This document shows, piece by piece, positions 46,540 through 58,047 of a stretch of 64,000 nucleotides of DNA (within the stretch, counting starts at the first letter, position 1; each line of letters begins with the position of its first letter). Where the stretch lies: positions 131,220,833 through 131,284,832 of the forward strand of contig CM053141.1 of NCBI GenBank assembly GCA_028571685.1, in the 5' to 3' direction. Made by a program: the position numbers and the translations under genes. The notes beneath the pieces were generated by a model. It saw only the letters and a program-made list of their open reading frames with translations, made no database searches and was not told the origin of the DNA. Origin of the DNA: Heterohyrax brucei. Taxonomy: Eukaryota > Chordata > Mammalia > Hyracoidea > Procaviidae.

Positions 46540-47786
46540 TACAGCAAAGACTCAAAAAATTAAATAAAACAGATACAAATGTCAATCTTGAAGCCCTAAG
46601 CATCGAATGAAGGAATAAATAACTTGATTGAGCATCAAATGGAATAAGAACTGGTGGAGAACAAAGAATAAGGAGAGCGACAGAGTAGGGGTCTCCTATC
46701 AGCTAATGGAAAACAGATGTACCTTCTTGGACTATAGCCACCAAGGAACACAGATGGAATATGGAAAGGCAACTTCATGGAGCTCACAACAGGAGACAGA
46801 GGACCCAATAACCAGGAATACAGGCTTTTTCATCGCCCACCCCATCCCCATAAGAAGCCTTTCTGCTTTTCAGTGGACTGTGGTCACTCAGCAGGAGAGA
46901 CAGTAGCTCACTCCCACCTGAATTTGTCATCTTGTACCTCAGCCACGAAGGACTACAGACAGGAAATATGAAAAGGCAACTTCATGGGCCTTGTAACAGG
47001 AGAAAGAGCCCTGGCCCTGAACTAGCGCTGTGCTTTCTTGATAAGCTTTTCTGCACTGCTGGACAGGAGAGACATCAGTTCATTGCTATCCCAATTCCAC
47101 CCTGTCCCAAATGACTGGCTGCCCCAGCACTGTATTTATTTTGTTGTTATTGTTGTTTTCTCTCTCTTTCCCTTCTTCTTGCCTACCTAGCCTTGTACAC
47201 TGCCTATGTCCTGTCTTGATAGGCTGAACTGTCCTGCTTTGCTAGAGAGCCACAGGCAGGCCTTGTCAAGTCTGTTTTACTCCCATATGCTGAATTGTCC
47301 TGTATCAACATTTCATTTACTTTTTCTTTTATCTTCTATTTTTTAAATTCTCTCTCTCTCTTTTTTCTCTAACACAGTTAACTCCACACATTACATCTTC
47401 TCCTTTCTCTCTGACTGTCTACACCATGCACTAAGTACCACATCCTCTAGACAGTGGCACCATCATAAGCCACTGGACCCCACCTTGTGTGCTTCCAGGG
47501 CCTACACTGTGAGCCCCAGTGTGTGCTGCAAATGACCCTCCCTGCCCTTCCTTCTCCGCTGGACCTGCTTTGCTCACCACAGCTGAGCAGCCAGCCTAGT
47601 CCACCTGGACAAGATTGTAAGAAACACTGTTATCAGAGAGGAGCAAATAGCAAAGCACACCCAGACTACCTCCTCAGATATAAACAGATACAGCAAAAAA
47701 AGCAGGGCAAAACAAATCTACAGTTAATAAATGAAGAAAAGTGATTCCTGAATGTTCTGAAGCAGACAGTATCAAAACATGCATAT

Positions 47787-47933
47787 AAAAACTCATTGTG
47801 TGACTCATGGTGACCCTAGAGGTCAAAGTGGAACTGCCCCCTAGAGTTTCAAAGGAGTGCCTAGAAGATTTGAACTGCCAACCTTTTGATTAGCAGAGGT
47901 AGCACTTAACCCACTATGCCACCAGAGTTTCCA
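47787..47933 (-). mobile_element. AfroSINE in the L1 5' region
   Basis: Antisense: gtgactcatggtgaccctag, aggtcaaagtggaactgccc, cttaacccactatgccacca. The flanks atcaaaacatgcatat and ccaaaacatatatat suggest a duplicated target (caaaacat). Confidence 0.92.
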
Positions 47934-47934
47934 A

Positions 47935-48003
47935 AACATATATATGTATGTATACATATATATGTTTATGTGTGTGTGTGTTGTTGTGTGTGTGTGTATA
48001 AAA
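47935..48003. repeat. Microsatellite (TA/TG)n
   Basis: Alternating tatatatgtatg and tgtgtgtg runs, likely grown from the insertion junction of the preceding SINE. Confidence 0.85.
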
Positions 48004-49110
48004 CAAACCAAACCCTAGACAGATTGGTTTTAGAAAATGACCAAAATAAGACTCCAGAGGACCTTCCAGTAGATGAACTACCTGATAATACTCAAGACTG
48101 TCCTAGAGATGAAGGAAAACAGAGATTTAAATAAGGAAAAACATAGACAAAATCAGGAAAATCACAGGCAGAGCAATGGAAGATTCCAGGAAAATAATAG
48201 AGGAACAGAATGTCAAAATAAACAGACAACTAGAGATCATAAAATAACAATTAGTGATCTAAAACATTAACAAGATTTCAGAAATGGTCAGTGCAGTAAG
48301 TTTTAGGAATTTATTTGAAACAATGGAGACAGGATCAGTGAAACTGAAGACAAACCCTTGGATACCTCTTGGAGTAAAAATTACAGAAAAGTATGAAAAA
48401 AGAAAAAAATTATGAGAATGAGGGATGCAATCAAAGGCAAGAATATGGAAGTGATCAGAGTTCCATAACAGGGAGAAAATGGAAAACACAGAGTTGTCAT
48501 TAAAGAATTGCTGACAGAACACTTCCCCCAAATCATGAAATATGACAAGCTGACTGTCCAATAAGGTCAGTGAACCCCACATAGAATAGACCCCCAAAGA
48601 TATCAGAACATGTCATAATAACTCTTGCCAAAATCAAAGCTAAGGAAAACATCTTGAGAACCTCTAGAGAAAAATGAAACATCATACATAAAAGGCAAAT
48701 AATGAAGATTACTTGGCAGAAACCGTGCAGGCAAGAAGAGACTGGGATGATATGTATATAAAATCTTGAAAAAAGAAAACTGCCTTTGGGAGAATAGGAC
48801 ACATATGGAGCAGAGAGGAAAAGTGTGCTGTGACTGTGCAGGGAGAGCAGTGGAAGCTGCAGATAGGTAAGCATGCAAATTTATATGGGAATGTATGTTT
48901 TCATTCAATCATAATAGTAATAATAGTAATAAAACTGGGAAGAAGAAGAAGAAAAAACATTACCAATCAAGAGTAATGTATCTTGCAAAACTCTTACTCA
49001 AATATGATGGCAAATTTAGAACATTTTCAGATAAACAGAAATTAAAGCAGTATGTAACAACAAAACCAAATTCACAAGAACTATTAACAGAGTCCTTCTG
49101 CTAGAAAATC
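47990..49110 (+). pseudogene. L1 ORF1 remnant (older L1)
   Basis: ORF1p binds L1 RNA as a coiled-coil trimer. The readable N-terminal part has ENDQNKTPEDLPVDELPD. The C-terminal end is SRVMYLAKLLLKYDGKFRTF followed by SDKQKLKQYVTT (about 48965-49070), which parallels SNQELCILQSCL-frame text of the younger copy. The frame is broken by stops and by a truncated L1 at 48.79 kb. Confidence 0.78.
48785..48940 (+). mobile_element. L1, 3'-end-only insertion in older L1 ORF1
   Basis: ctttgggagaataggacaca, ggagagcagtggaagctgca, gataggtaagcatgcaaatt and cattcaatcataatag match the young L1 3' UTR end, followed by (taa)n and (gaa)n. ORF1 text continues after it (aaaacattaccaatcaagag). Confidence 0.85.
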
Positions 49111-49539
49111 AACAAAATAAGACAACAACCTAAATCTAGGGCACAGGAGAGCATCAGTCAGATACCAGTCTAGGTAATGGATTTTCAAGGATAAAACAAA
49201 ACTAAGAGATTTACAACAGGAAACCAGAGAACTATTTCAGTAAATAACAACAATGGGACAATAAAAAGGGGAATAAATGGTGTAGGTATAGAACTTTCTA
49301 ATGGAAAGAAAGGCAATACCAAATAATAACAGACTGGTCAAACCTAGGAAGATAAGAGTAAATTTTAAGGTAAACACAAAGTTAAAAAACCTACTCATGA
49401 AAATGAAGAAGAAAAACTTAAGTCTCAATAAAAACAAAATCTATGAAAATAAAAGAAATGGGGGAAAAAAATTCCCCAAACCAATGGAATACAGCACATG
49501 AGAGTAAGAGGAAAAAAGAAAACATCACAACAAAAATTA

Positions 49540-50480
49540 CAAAATGACAGAAGTAAACTACATTTGTCGATAACCACACCAACCATAAGTTTCTTAAATG
49601 CACCAGTGAAGAGACAGAAAGTGATAGAATGGATAACAACAACCAAAAAAGGACCTACTGATATGCTGTCTACAAGAAACGTACCTTAGAAACAAAGACG
49701 TGAAAATCAAAATATAGAAAATACGTATATGAGATAAATAGCTACCAGTAAAGAGCAGGAGTGACAATACTAATCTCAGATAAAGTAGACATTAGAACAA
49801 AATCCACCAGGACTTATAAAATGACTAAAGGAATAATCCACCATGAAGGCATAACCATAGTAAATACCTGTGCATCCGTTAACAGGACTCCAAAATACAT
49901 AAACTCCAACAGCACTGAAAAGAGAAATTGGCAGTTCTGCAATAACAGGAGACTTCAACATACCACTCTCAGTAAAGGACAGAACATGTGGAAACTCAAC
50001 AAAGCAGAACGTTGAAAGGCCACACTCACCCTTATGACTTCATAGACATATATACAACACTGCACCCAACAGCAGCAGAGTACACATCTTTTCCAATGCA
50101 CATGGAATGTTCTCCAGAATAGACCACATCTTAGGTCACAAAGCAACCTTTGTGAAATAATACAAAGCATCTTCACTGATCACCAATGTTATCAGAGTAA
50201 AAATTAATAACACAATAAGTAAGGAAAAAATATTGGGTAAATAGAAGCTGAATAACACCATGCTTAAAAAAGCACTGAATAATAGAAGAAATCAAAGATG
50301 AATTACAAATTTCCTAGAATCAAATGAGAATGAAAATGCAACATACCAAATCCTTTTAGACCCAGCAAAGGCAGTGCTCAGAGGTCAAATAATCACAATA
50401 GATGCACATATTAAAAAAGAAGAAAGGGACAAATTCAAAATGTTATCTACACAACTTGAACAAATAAGAAACAGTAAAAG
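49540..50480 (+). pseudogene. L1 ORF2 endonuclease region (older L1)
   Basis: Recognisable across frames are the CLQET-like text (atgctgtctacaagaaacg), VTILISDKVDIRTKS (about 49765-49810), NSNSTEKRNWQF and HFQHTTLSVKDR-like text, with DFIDIYTTLHPTAAEYTSFP in a shifted frame near 50035-50095. Multiple stops. It ends where a MaLR LTR was inserted. Confidence 0.75.
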
Positions 50481-50486
50481 ATCTCC

Positions 50487-51109
50487 CTTAGTGTCTTGAA
50501 GTCCAGTAGACCAGAAATCAGAATTTAGGGTGCCAGTTCCAGTAGAAGGCTTTTTCTCTCAGGCAGCTCTAGAGGAAGGTCCTTGCAGTGTGTCAGTCTT
50601 CTCTTGGTCTGGGAGCATCTCAGCACAGGAATCTCAGGTCCAAAGAAGATGTTCTGCTCCTAGCACTGCTTTCTTAGTAGTATGAAAAAGCCCCCCAAAC
50701 AAAACCCAGCGCCACTAAGTTGATGCCAACACATAGCAACAGAATAGAACTTCCCATAGAGTTTCCAAGGAACACCTGGTAGATTTGAACGGCCAGCATT
50801 TTGGCTAACAGCTATAGCACTTAAACAGTATGCCACTAGGTTTTCCTGGTGGTATGAGGTCCCTATATTTTTCTAGTTGCTTATCTTTCCTTTTATCTCT
50901 TGTAAAATGAAGGGTGGTACAAAGCCACCCCACAGGGCAACTTTCTTTACATTAGGTCAGGAATGTGATTTTAGTAAGGGTGTTTTAATCTCAACTGGCA
51001 ATTACTGTAAAATTACTATCAGAAAATGGAGGACAACCACACAATACTGGGAATCATGGCCCAGTGACATTGACACATATTTTCTGGGACATAAATCAAT
51101 CCATGACAG
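50487..51109 (-). mobile_element. MaLR-type LTR, antisense, inserted in L1 ORF2
   Basis: gccagttccagtagaaggct, gagcatctcagcacaggaat, cttatctttccttttatctc, gggaatcatggcccagtgac, ttttctgggacataaatcaa. It is split by an AfroSINE. The host L1 resumes at gaaacacacagcctccagaa. Confidence 0.8.
50690..50848 (-). mobile_element. AfroSINE inside the MaLR LTR
   Basis: Antisense: cccaaacaaaacccagcgcc, aagttgatgccaacacatag, cagtatgccactaggttttc. The flanking gtagtatga (left) and gtggtatga (right) form a probable target-site duplication with one mismatch. Confidence 0.92.
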
Positions 51110-52504
51110 AAACACACAGCCTCCAGAAGAAAAGAAATAATAAAGATCAGTGCAGAAACAAATGAAATAGAGACTGGGAAAACAATAGGAAGAATCAGCA
51201 AAACCAAAAGTTCTTAGACAGGGTCAACAATATGAACAAATCATTAGCCAAACTGAAAAAGAGGAGAGGACACAAATAACCGAAATACAAAATGAAGTGG
51301 AAACTTTACAACAGACCGAACTGAAATAAAAAGGATCATAACATAACTATACTCCAGCAAGTTTGAAAACATAGAAGACACAGACAGATTTCTACAAAAA
51401 CACTACCTACTTAAACTAACACAAACTTGAGTTCAAAAATCTAAACAGACTCATAATAAGAGAAGAGATTGAAAAGTTAATTTAAAAAAATCCCAACCAG
51501 GGGGGTGTAGTCGAGATGGCAGACTAGACACACGTCTCCTTAACACACTGTGAAAACTAAGGCCAGGATTGATAATTAAGTAGAGCCTTCTGGACACCCG
51601 GTGAGCCCTAGTACACGGCATAGGGCTGTCATTTTGGACTACATGCCACTGAATGAGAAATTTCTTCTCTTTCACTGACCGCCACCCTCGTTGAATGGCC
51701 GGCTCTCACAGACTGAAAGTCACTACTGGCTTTAACTTTTTCCTTTTTGTTAGCCTGTGACAGTGATTGGGCTTAACTGGCAGCAAAGTTCTGCCACACA
51801 GCTGACTTGACCAGCGGGTAGAATAGCTACACTTTGGGAGCCTGGCTCTGGACTCTGAGCACCACAGCCCCTCCACCTCTCTTTCTGAACCTCTGCCATT
51901 GATTTGACTGTTTCTCAGCAGGCAGGAGAGCCTCTGCAGGACACATCTTGTCTGACTGGGAGGTGGAGCTACCCAAATGGAGGCTTCAGTGGGGGCTAAT
52001 TCCCAGGCTAGGAGGTAGTGGCAGCCTGGGGAGCACTTCCCTAGAAAAAAGCTATGTTTAGCACAGTTTACCCTTCAGGTAGGGCCTGGCACCTGGTGAC
52101 AGCAGGGCAGTAGCCTGTCCATACTTTGAACTAGATCATAGCAGCTAGGGATGGCTATAGAAGTGCCTCTGCTGCCAGCTGGAAAGGGGGGGCATGCACA
52201 CCTGACAGCCTGACTGTTTATGCAAGCTGTCAGGTAGCTTTTACCTTTCAAAATAAGACTACCTAGAGAAATAACTGTGGTACAACCTGATGGCATGTCT
52301 TCCAGTCTTGACTGACTCACAATGTTAGATCAGCTGGCAGCCTCACAGTGACTCCATAAGTAGGGCCGTGTCTTTGCCATCCCAGAGGTGGAGCCTGCTA
52401 TCATAGAGAATCCGCTGGGTCCAGTCACTGGAGTACATAGAAGTAGATTAGCTTCTACTTCAGCCCCTATTAAGGCAACACCAGAGAAACTAAACAACTT
52501 CTAG

Positions 52505-53400
52505 ATGCCCAAAAAGCAACAGACCTTGGCCCGACACTTAAGGAAAAGTCTACCCATGGCTCCAGAAAACTCCAAAAAGAAAAAAAAACCAAAGAACTTC
52601 CCAGATAAAGAAGCCTTTCTGAAACTTTCAGAGGTTGAGTACAAAAGAATTATATACAGAGCCCTCCTAGACATTATACAGAATTTAGCAGACCAAAATG
52701 AAAAATTAAGTAAGCTGCTCAAACTGATGGAACTCCAGCATTCTGAAATGCAACAGAAAATAACAGAATTAAAGAATCATCAACCTCAATTCAAAGCCAA
52801 GAGAACAGAATTGAACAAATGGAAAACAGACTTTCTGACTTGTGAGACAGAACTACTGACACCAGCGTTTTTGAGGAGAAATCAGAGAAAAGACACAAGA
52901 AAAATGAAGAAGCATTAAGAAACAAATGGGACTCTATCAAGAGGAACATTCTATGATTAATTGGAGTTCCTGAACAGGAAGGGACGCCTGAAAACACAGA
53001 GAGGATTGTTGTCGACTTGCTGACAGCAAACTTCACAGAAATCATGAAAGAAGAGAACATAGATATCCAAGATGCATATCGATCACCATACAATGTAGAC
53101 CCAAAAGAAAGACTCCAAGACATATTACCATCAAGCTTAACAAAATGAAATGTAAGCAGAAACTCCTAAAGGCAGCAATACTCAAAGCAAAGATAACATT
53201 CAGAGGGAAGCCCTGTATGCTTTCATCTGACTTCTTGGCAGAAACCATGTTGGCACAGAGGCAGTGGGGTGGCACATTCAAAGTCCTGAAGAGGAAAAAC
53301 TTCCAACCAAGAATTATGTATCCTGCAAAGCTGTCTTTCAAATATGAAAATGAAATTAAGACTTTGCAGATAAACAGAAACTTAGAGACTTTGTAAAAAC
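52505..53400 (+). pseudogene. L1 ORF1 (younger L1), frame broken
   Basis: Starts MPKKQQTLARHLRKSLPM with an open frame of 137 codons and a lysine-rich N-terminus, then a heptad-rich stretch (about residues 40-110: KRIIYRALLDIIQNLADQ) typical of the coiled coil. A frameshift follows near 52850. Downstream the RNA-binding part is readable in other frames (GVPEQEGTPENTERIV at about 52963-53010; ENIDIQDAYRSPYNVDPKER at about 53058-53117). The start is the first ATG after the 5' UTR. Not functional. Confidence 0.85.
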
Positions 53401-53849
53401 CGAACCAAAGCTACAAGAAATACTGAAAGAAGTTCTTGGCCTCGAAGAACAAAACCATTAACTCTGTATATTAGCAGACAATGCAGGACACATCGTCCAG
53501 AAATGTACTCAGTTAGGGAAGGCACAAAACCCCAACCAAAGCTATAATACCAAAAGAAGTGGTCCAGTGATCATATCATGAAAACTATGATCCATCACAT
53601 TAAAAAGAGGGATATATTACAGTAGTTATAGTCTGTGCAGATGGAGAGGAAGTTAATAAGATATTTAGAAGTTAAAATTGTGTTTGAACATACATTATTA
53701 AGGGGGATTCTAGGGGTAACTGCAAAGCACAACAAAGGAAATGCAATACAGGAGTCTCAATAAACACAAAACCAACAGTGAAAAGGGTAAAAAATCAACC
53801 CATAAAGAAGAAAGTTCCAGAGCAGAATACTAAGAGTAACAAGAAAACA

Positions 53850-54180
53850 TCAACACAAAAATAAATAGAGCAAAATGACAGCACTAAACACATACCTATC
53901 AGTAATTACATGGAGGTAAATGGACTGAACTCTCCAGTAAAGAGACAATGAGTGACATCTTGGATCAAAAGACATGACCCGTCTATATGTTGCTTACAAG
54001 AAACTCACCTTAGACTTAAAGACATGAACAAACTGAAAATTAAAAGATGGAATAATTTATACCAAGCTAACAATGTGCAGAGCAGAGTAGGTGTGGCAAT
54101 ACTAATCTCAGATAAAACAGATTATACTGTAAAGAAAAAAAGCTCAATAAAGACACAGAAGACCTTACTGTGACAATTAA
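53850..54180 (+). pseudogene. L1 ORF2 endonuclease start (younger L1), truncated
   Basis: TSWIKRHDPSICCLQETHLR holds the conserved E of the QETHL motif. RVGVAILISDKTDYTVK follows. The frame then leaves ORF2 near 54170 and joins 3' UTR sequence, so only about 110 codons remain of an about 1,270-codon protein. No reverse transcriptase is present. Confidence 0.85.
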
Positions 54181-55260
54181 CCTACTAGACCTCAGAACTT
54201 TCTATCCATCATGTTGAGTGAAATTAATTAGCAGCACACAGGCAAGAATGTTAGGAGACCCCTACTTTAAGGACTTGAAAACTGACTCATACAGAAGAAA
54301 AGACTCTTTGATGGCTGCAAGGGAGGGGAGGGAAGGAGGGAGAAAGCTGGTTCTAGATTAGATAGTTGATAGAAATTTGATTAGGTGAAATCAGTGGCAG
54401 CACACATTAGAAAGATCAATTTAACTGAACTTCAACATAACCTGAAAACTCTTCCAATCTTAACCCAATAGGTAAGGACAGAGTAGAAGGGGCAGGGGTC
54501 CAGGAACCATGCTCTCAGAGGACACTGAGGCCAATTGATATAGCTAGCTTATTGCTAAGAGAGCCCTATCCACCCCATATGGGTGAGTGGCATCTGGGGT
54601 CTTAAAAGCTAGCAAGCTGCCATATGAGATGCACAGATTGGTCCCAGCTCATCCAGAACAGATGATCACCAAGGATAAGAACTACACAGGGGAAAGAGAA
54701 GCCAGAAGACAGAAAGACTGATATGAATGGGTGACTACATCAGCATGTGACCCAGAAGAACCAGATGGTGCCTGACCACCACTACTGACAGCTGTGATGG
54801 GGCTCACAAAATTGGGTCCCAGTGGCAATACAAGAATAAGAAGGGGTGCACCCCTCAGAAATCCACAAACAGACCACAACTGGTGGTCCAAAAGCCTAGG
54901 GGTTTCCCTGGGAGCATGGCCCCTAGACCTGAAGCTACCCCTAGTCATAAATCATTACTGAGGTCAATTCCTCAGACATAAATGGATTGGACTTGGTGAC
55001 ACAGTGTGACCATATCAGGTGTGTATTTTATGGTTCTGTGTATCTATAGGATGTTGCCCAACTGGCCTCTTACTAAGAGGAGTGGAGAGGATGGAGAAGA
55101 GGGGACAGGGGATTGTTAAGAGGTTATGACTTGTATAGAACAGAAAGGAGGAGTGTGCTGTTACCAGGCAAGGAGAGCACATAGGTGGGCATGCTAATTT
55201 AAACCAGATTGTATGCTTTCACTCAATTAGAATAAATGAAAAAATTAAAAAAAAAATCCC

Positions 55261-56405
55261 CCCCCCCAAAAAGCAAGATGTCTTCCCTGGAGAATTCTGC
55301 CAAATAACAAATATTTGAAGAACAACTTACACAACAGTAGTACTCAAACTATTTCAGAAGGTTGTAAAGGACAGGATACTTCCTAACATGTCCTGTGATG
55401 CCAGAATAATCCTGATACTTAAACCAGGCAAAGATACCACAAAAAGAACACAAAAAGAGAAAAGAAAATCACAGACTAGTATCTCTTATGAATGTAGATG
55501 CAAAAATTCTCACCAAAATCCTAACCAATAGTATTTACCACCATATTAACCACAACAACAAAAGCACCATGACCAAGTGGGATTCGTACCAGGTATGCAA
55601 GGATGGTTCAGCATTAGAAAATCAATGTAATCTCTTGGCCTCATATAAATAAAAGAATTACATGATCACTTCAAACAATGCAGTAAAGACATTCAACAAA
55701 GTTCATCCATCACCCATTCCTGATAAAAACTTTCAAATAGGTACAGAAGGGAAATTTCTCAACACAGTAAAGGACATCTATACAAAACTATAGCCAATGT
55801 CATTCTTAATGAAGAGAAGCTGAGAACATTCCCCTTGAGGACAAGAACAAGACATAGATGCCCTTTATCACAGCTCCTATTTAACTTTGTGCTAGCGGTC
55901 TTAGGTAGAGCAGTAAGTCAAGAAAAAGAGATAAAGGACATCCAAATTAGTAAGAAACAAGTAAAGCTGTTCTTCTTTGCAGGTGATATACATAGAGAAC
56001 CCAAATGACTCCATAGGAAAACTTTTGGAACAAAGAAACATTGATCAGAATAGTAGGATACAAGAACAACATAAAAATATCAGTTGGATTCCTATATAAC
56101 AAAAAAGAACAATGAAAAGGAAATAAGGAAAGCAATACTACTTGTAGTAGCCCCCCGAGAAGATAAAACTGTTTAGGAATACATCTAACCAGGAATGTAA
56201 AAGATATATACAAATACAATTACAAAACACTACTGCAAGAAACCAGAAGTCACCTACATAAATGAAAAAAATATACCATGCTCATGGATAGGTGTCAAAT
56301 ATGTCAGTTCTGCCCAAAGCTGTCTACTACTACTACTATCCAAAATACTAATAGCACCTTCTAACAGTATAGAAAACCAAAGTCATTAAATTTATGCAGA
56401 AAGGA
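55261..56405 (+). pseudogene. L1 ORF2 reverse transcriptase region (older L1, right part)
   Basis: Continues the older L1 after the younger insertion: gtcttccctggagaattctg, then 'gatgccagaataatcctgat', 'ccaagtgggattcgtaccag' and 'gtgctagcggtcttaggtag'. These are the fingers and palm of L1 reverse transcriptase. The expected motif C lies near 55975-55990 (tttgcaggtgatata), where FADD would be expected but FAGD is read in the nearest frame. Stops throughout. The sequence stops near 56405. Confidence 0.8.
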
Positions 56406-56439
56406 AGAGGCTCTGTATAAGTAAAGCACTAGTGAAGAA

Positions 56440-57540
56440 GAAAAAATTCAACTTTTTACATGGTGTATGACTTATCAATACCAATTACATTAATTGTTCA
56501 ACCATACCCTTAATCAATGCAGTTTTTCCATCAGTGTAAATGGAAACTCAGTGTACCATAAGCAATACCTCCCAGTTTTCCCTTCCTTCCACCCCTGGTA
56601 ACCGACTAATAAACTTTAATGTCTATTCATTTGCCTCTTCTCCTTTTATATAAGTGAGATCATACAATATTTGTCCTTTTATGACTGACTTATTTCATTC
56701 AACATAAGGTCTTCAAGCTCCTTTCATACTGTAGCATGTATCAAGACAGCATTTCTCTTACTGGCTGAGTAATATTCCATTTTATCCATATACCACATTT
56801 CTTTAATCCATTTGTCCATGGATGGGCAGTTAGGTTGTTTTTACATTTTGGGTATTATGAATAGTGCTACAATGAACATTGGTGTATGAGTGTCTGTTGG
56901 AATCTCTGTTTTTAGTATACCCAGGATTGGAATTGCTAAATCATGTGTTAGTTCTGTTTTTAGTGTTTTGAGGGATTACCATATTGTTTTCCACATGACT
57001 GCATCATTTTGCATTCCCATTGACAATTGATAAGAATTCCAATTTACTGTATCTTCACCAACATATATTATTTTTTTTTCTTTTTAAAGTTCTGAATAAT
57101 TTATCTAAGCCATCTTACCAGAGAAAGAAGGAAAGAAAGGGACAGAGAAAGAAAGAAAACATTCCAGTGAAGTCGATTCTGACCATAGGGACCCTACAGG
57201 ACAGAGTAGAACTGCATCATAAGGCTTCCAAGGAACAGCTAGTGGATTCAAACTGCCAGTCTTGTGGTTCGTAGCTGAGCTCTTAATCAGTTTGCCACCA
57301 GGGCTCCGTAGGGACCTATTCTAAGTAAATTGGTTTCTCCTTGTGAGTTTGATTTGTATCTCTCTGATGGTGAATGGCATTAACATCATTTCATGTGTTT
57401 GATGGCCATTTGACTTTCCTCTTTGATGAAATGTCTGTTCATTTCCTTAGCTCATTTTTTTTTTATTAGGTTAGTTATGGTTTTGCTGTTTTGTTGTTGA
57501 ATCAGATGCTATTTTTATCTATTAAATGTTTTCTTTATTT
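56440..57540 (-). mobile_element. Old L1 3' end, antisense, with an AfroSINE
   Basis: Reverse complement of an L1 3' region: tgactgacttatttcattca, ctgagtaatattccatttta, ccatggatgggcagttaggt, gaatagtgctacaatgaaca, then after the SINE tctctgatggtgaatggcat. It abuts the end of the sense L1 ORF2 fragment tail to tail. Confidence 0.8.
57157..57308 (-). mobile_element. AfroSINE with (GAAA)-rich tail side
   Basis: Antisense: agtgaagtcgattctgacca, ctacaggacagagtagaact, agctcttaatcagtttgcca. A purine-rich run (gaaagaaaggga, 57121-57157) precedes its tail and may be an expanded tail remnant. Confidence 0.92.
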
Positions 57541-57835
57541 TTCCTTGATTAACTTATTTTATAAGTAAATGAAACAAATTTTCATAGGACTATTAGACCC
57601 CTTCTTTTTCAATGCATGGATAATAGTCAAATGCATAAAAATAGAATTAAGCATGTTAGTGTTATATACAAGTTATACACCTTTTATGTATCAGTGGTAT
57701 TTCATGGTAATGGACTCTTCACTGAACATAACTATATGTCTAATAAAAATTAATTATCAGTTTTCCACTATAATTTTACAACTTTAATGCAAGCTAATTT
57801 TTAAATGACTTGTTTTTTCTGTGCCAACAGACCTT
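57541..57835. other. Unassigned AT-rich stretch
   Basis: No element recognised. Confidence 0.35.
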
Positions 57836-57905
57836 TCTATCTCTCTCTTTCTTTCTCTCTCTCCTGCTCTCTCTTTCTCTCATCTCTGTCTCTCTTTCTT
57901 TGAAA
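57836..57905. repeat. Polypyrimidine (TC/TTTC)n tract
   Basis: Seventy bases almost free of purines on the plus strand (ctctctctttctttctctct...). Such mirror-like tracts can adopt triplex DNA; that is inference. Confidence 0.88.
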
Positions 57906-57988
57906 GTTGAATTCCAGGAAATGGCTCATATGGGTGAATAATTGCATCTTCTTTTAAGTTCACACTAATATGATTAACATGCAACTAT

Positions 57989-58047
57989 GTATACCAAACC
58001 CATTGCCATCAAGTCGATTCTGACTCATAGCAACCCAATGAGTATAC
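57989..58047 (-). mobile_element. Short AfroSINE tail fragment
   Basis: caaacccattgccatcaagt, cgattctgactcatagcaac: about 45 bp of tail. gtatac occurs at 57989-57994 and 58042-58047, a possible short target-site duplication. Confidence 0.8.

Larger units (their letters stand above)
46540..51483 (+). mobile_element. Older L1, 5' UTR to mid ORF2 (left part)
   Basis: 46540-47770 reads as an L1 5' UTR, in which the block 'ggcaacttcatgg...' appears twice (about 46.77 and 46.98 kb), perhaps as diverged monomers. 47990-49110 is the ORF1 remnant. 49540-50480 is the ORF2 endonuclease region, and 51110-51483 the following ORF2 region. It continues beyond a younger L1 at 55,261. Four elements interrupt it: an AfroSINE, a truncated L1, a MaLR LTR and a long L1. 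It is thus the oldest layer of the nest. Confidence 0.8.
51484..55260 (+). mobile_element. Younger L1 with 5' end, internal deletion and target-site duplication
   Basis: aaaaaaatccc at 51484-51494 is repeated at 55250-55260. The element starts accaggggggtgtagtcgag with a 1-kb 5' UTR, then ORF1 (52505 to about 53400), about 0.3 kb of the ORF2 endonuclease (53850-54180) and then directly the 3' UTR (54190-55249). About 3.4 kb of ORF2, including all reverse transcriptase, is missing near 54175. It ends in a poly-A of about 10. It lies in sense inside older L1 ORF2. Confidence 0.88.

Noticed and set aside
48259..48908. Three overlapping minus-strand frames of 101-113 codons
   Set aside because: They are antisense to L1 ORF1 and to an L1 3' UTR insertion.
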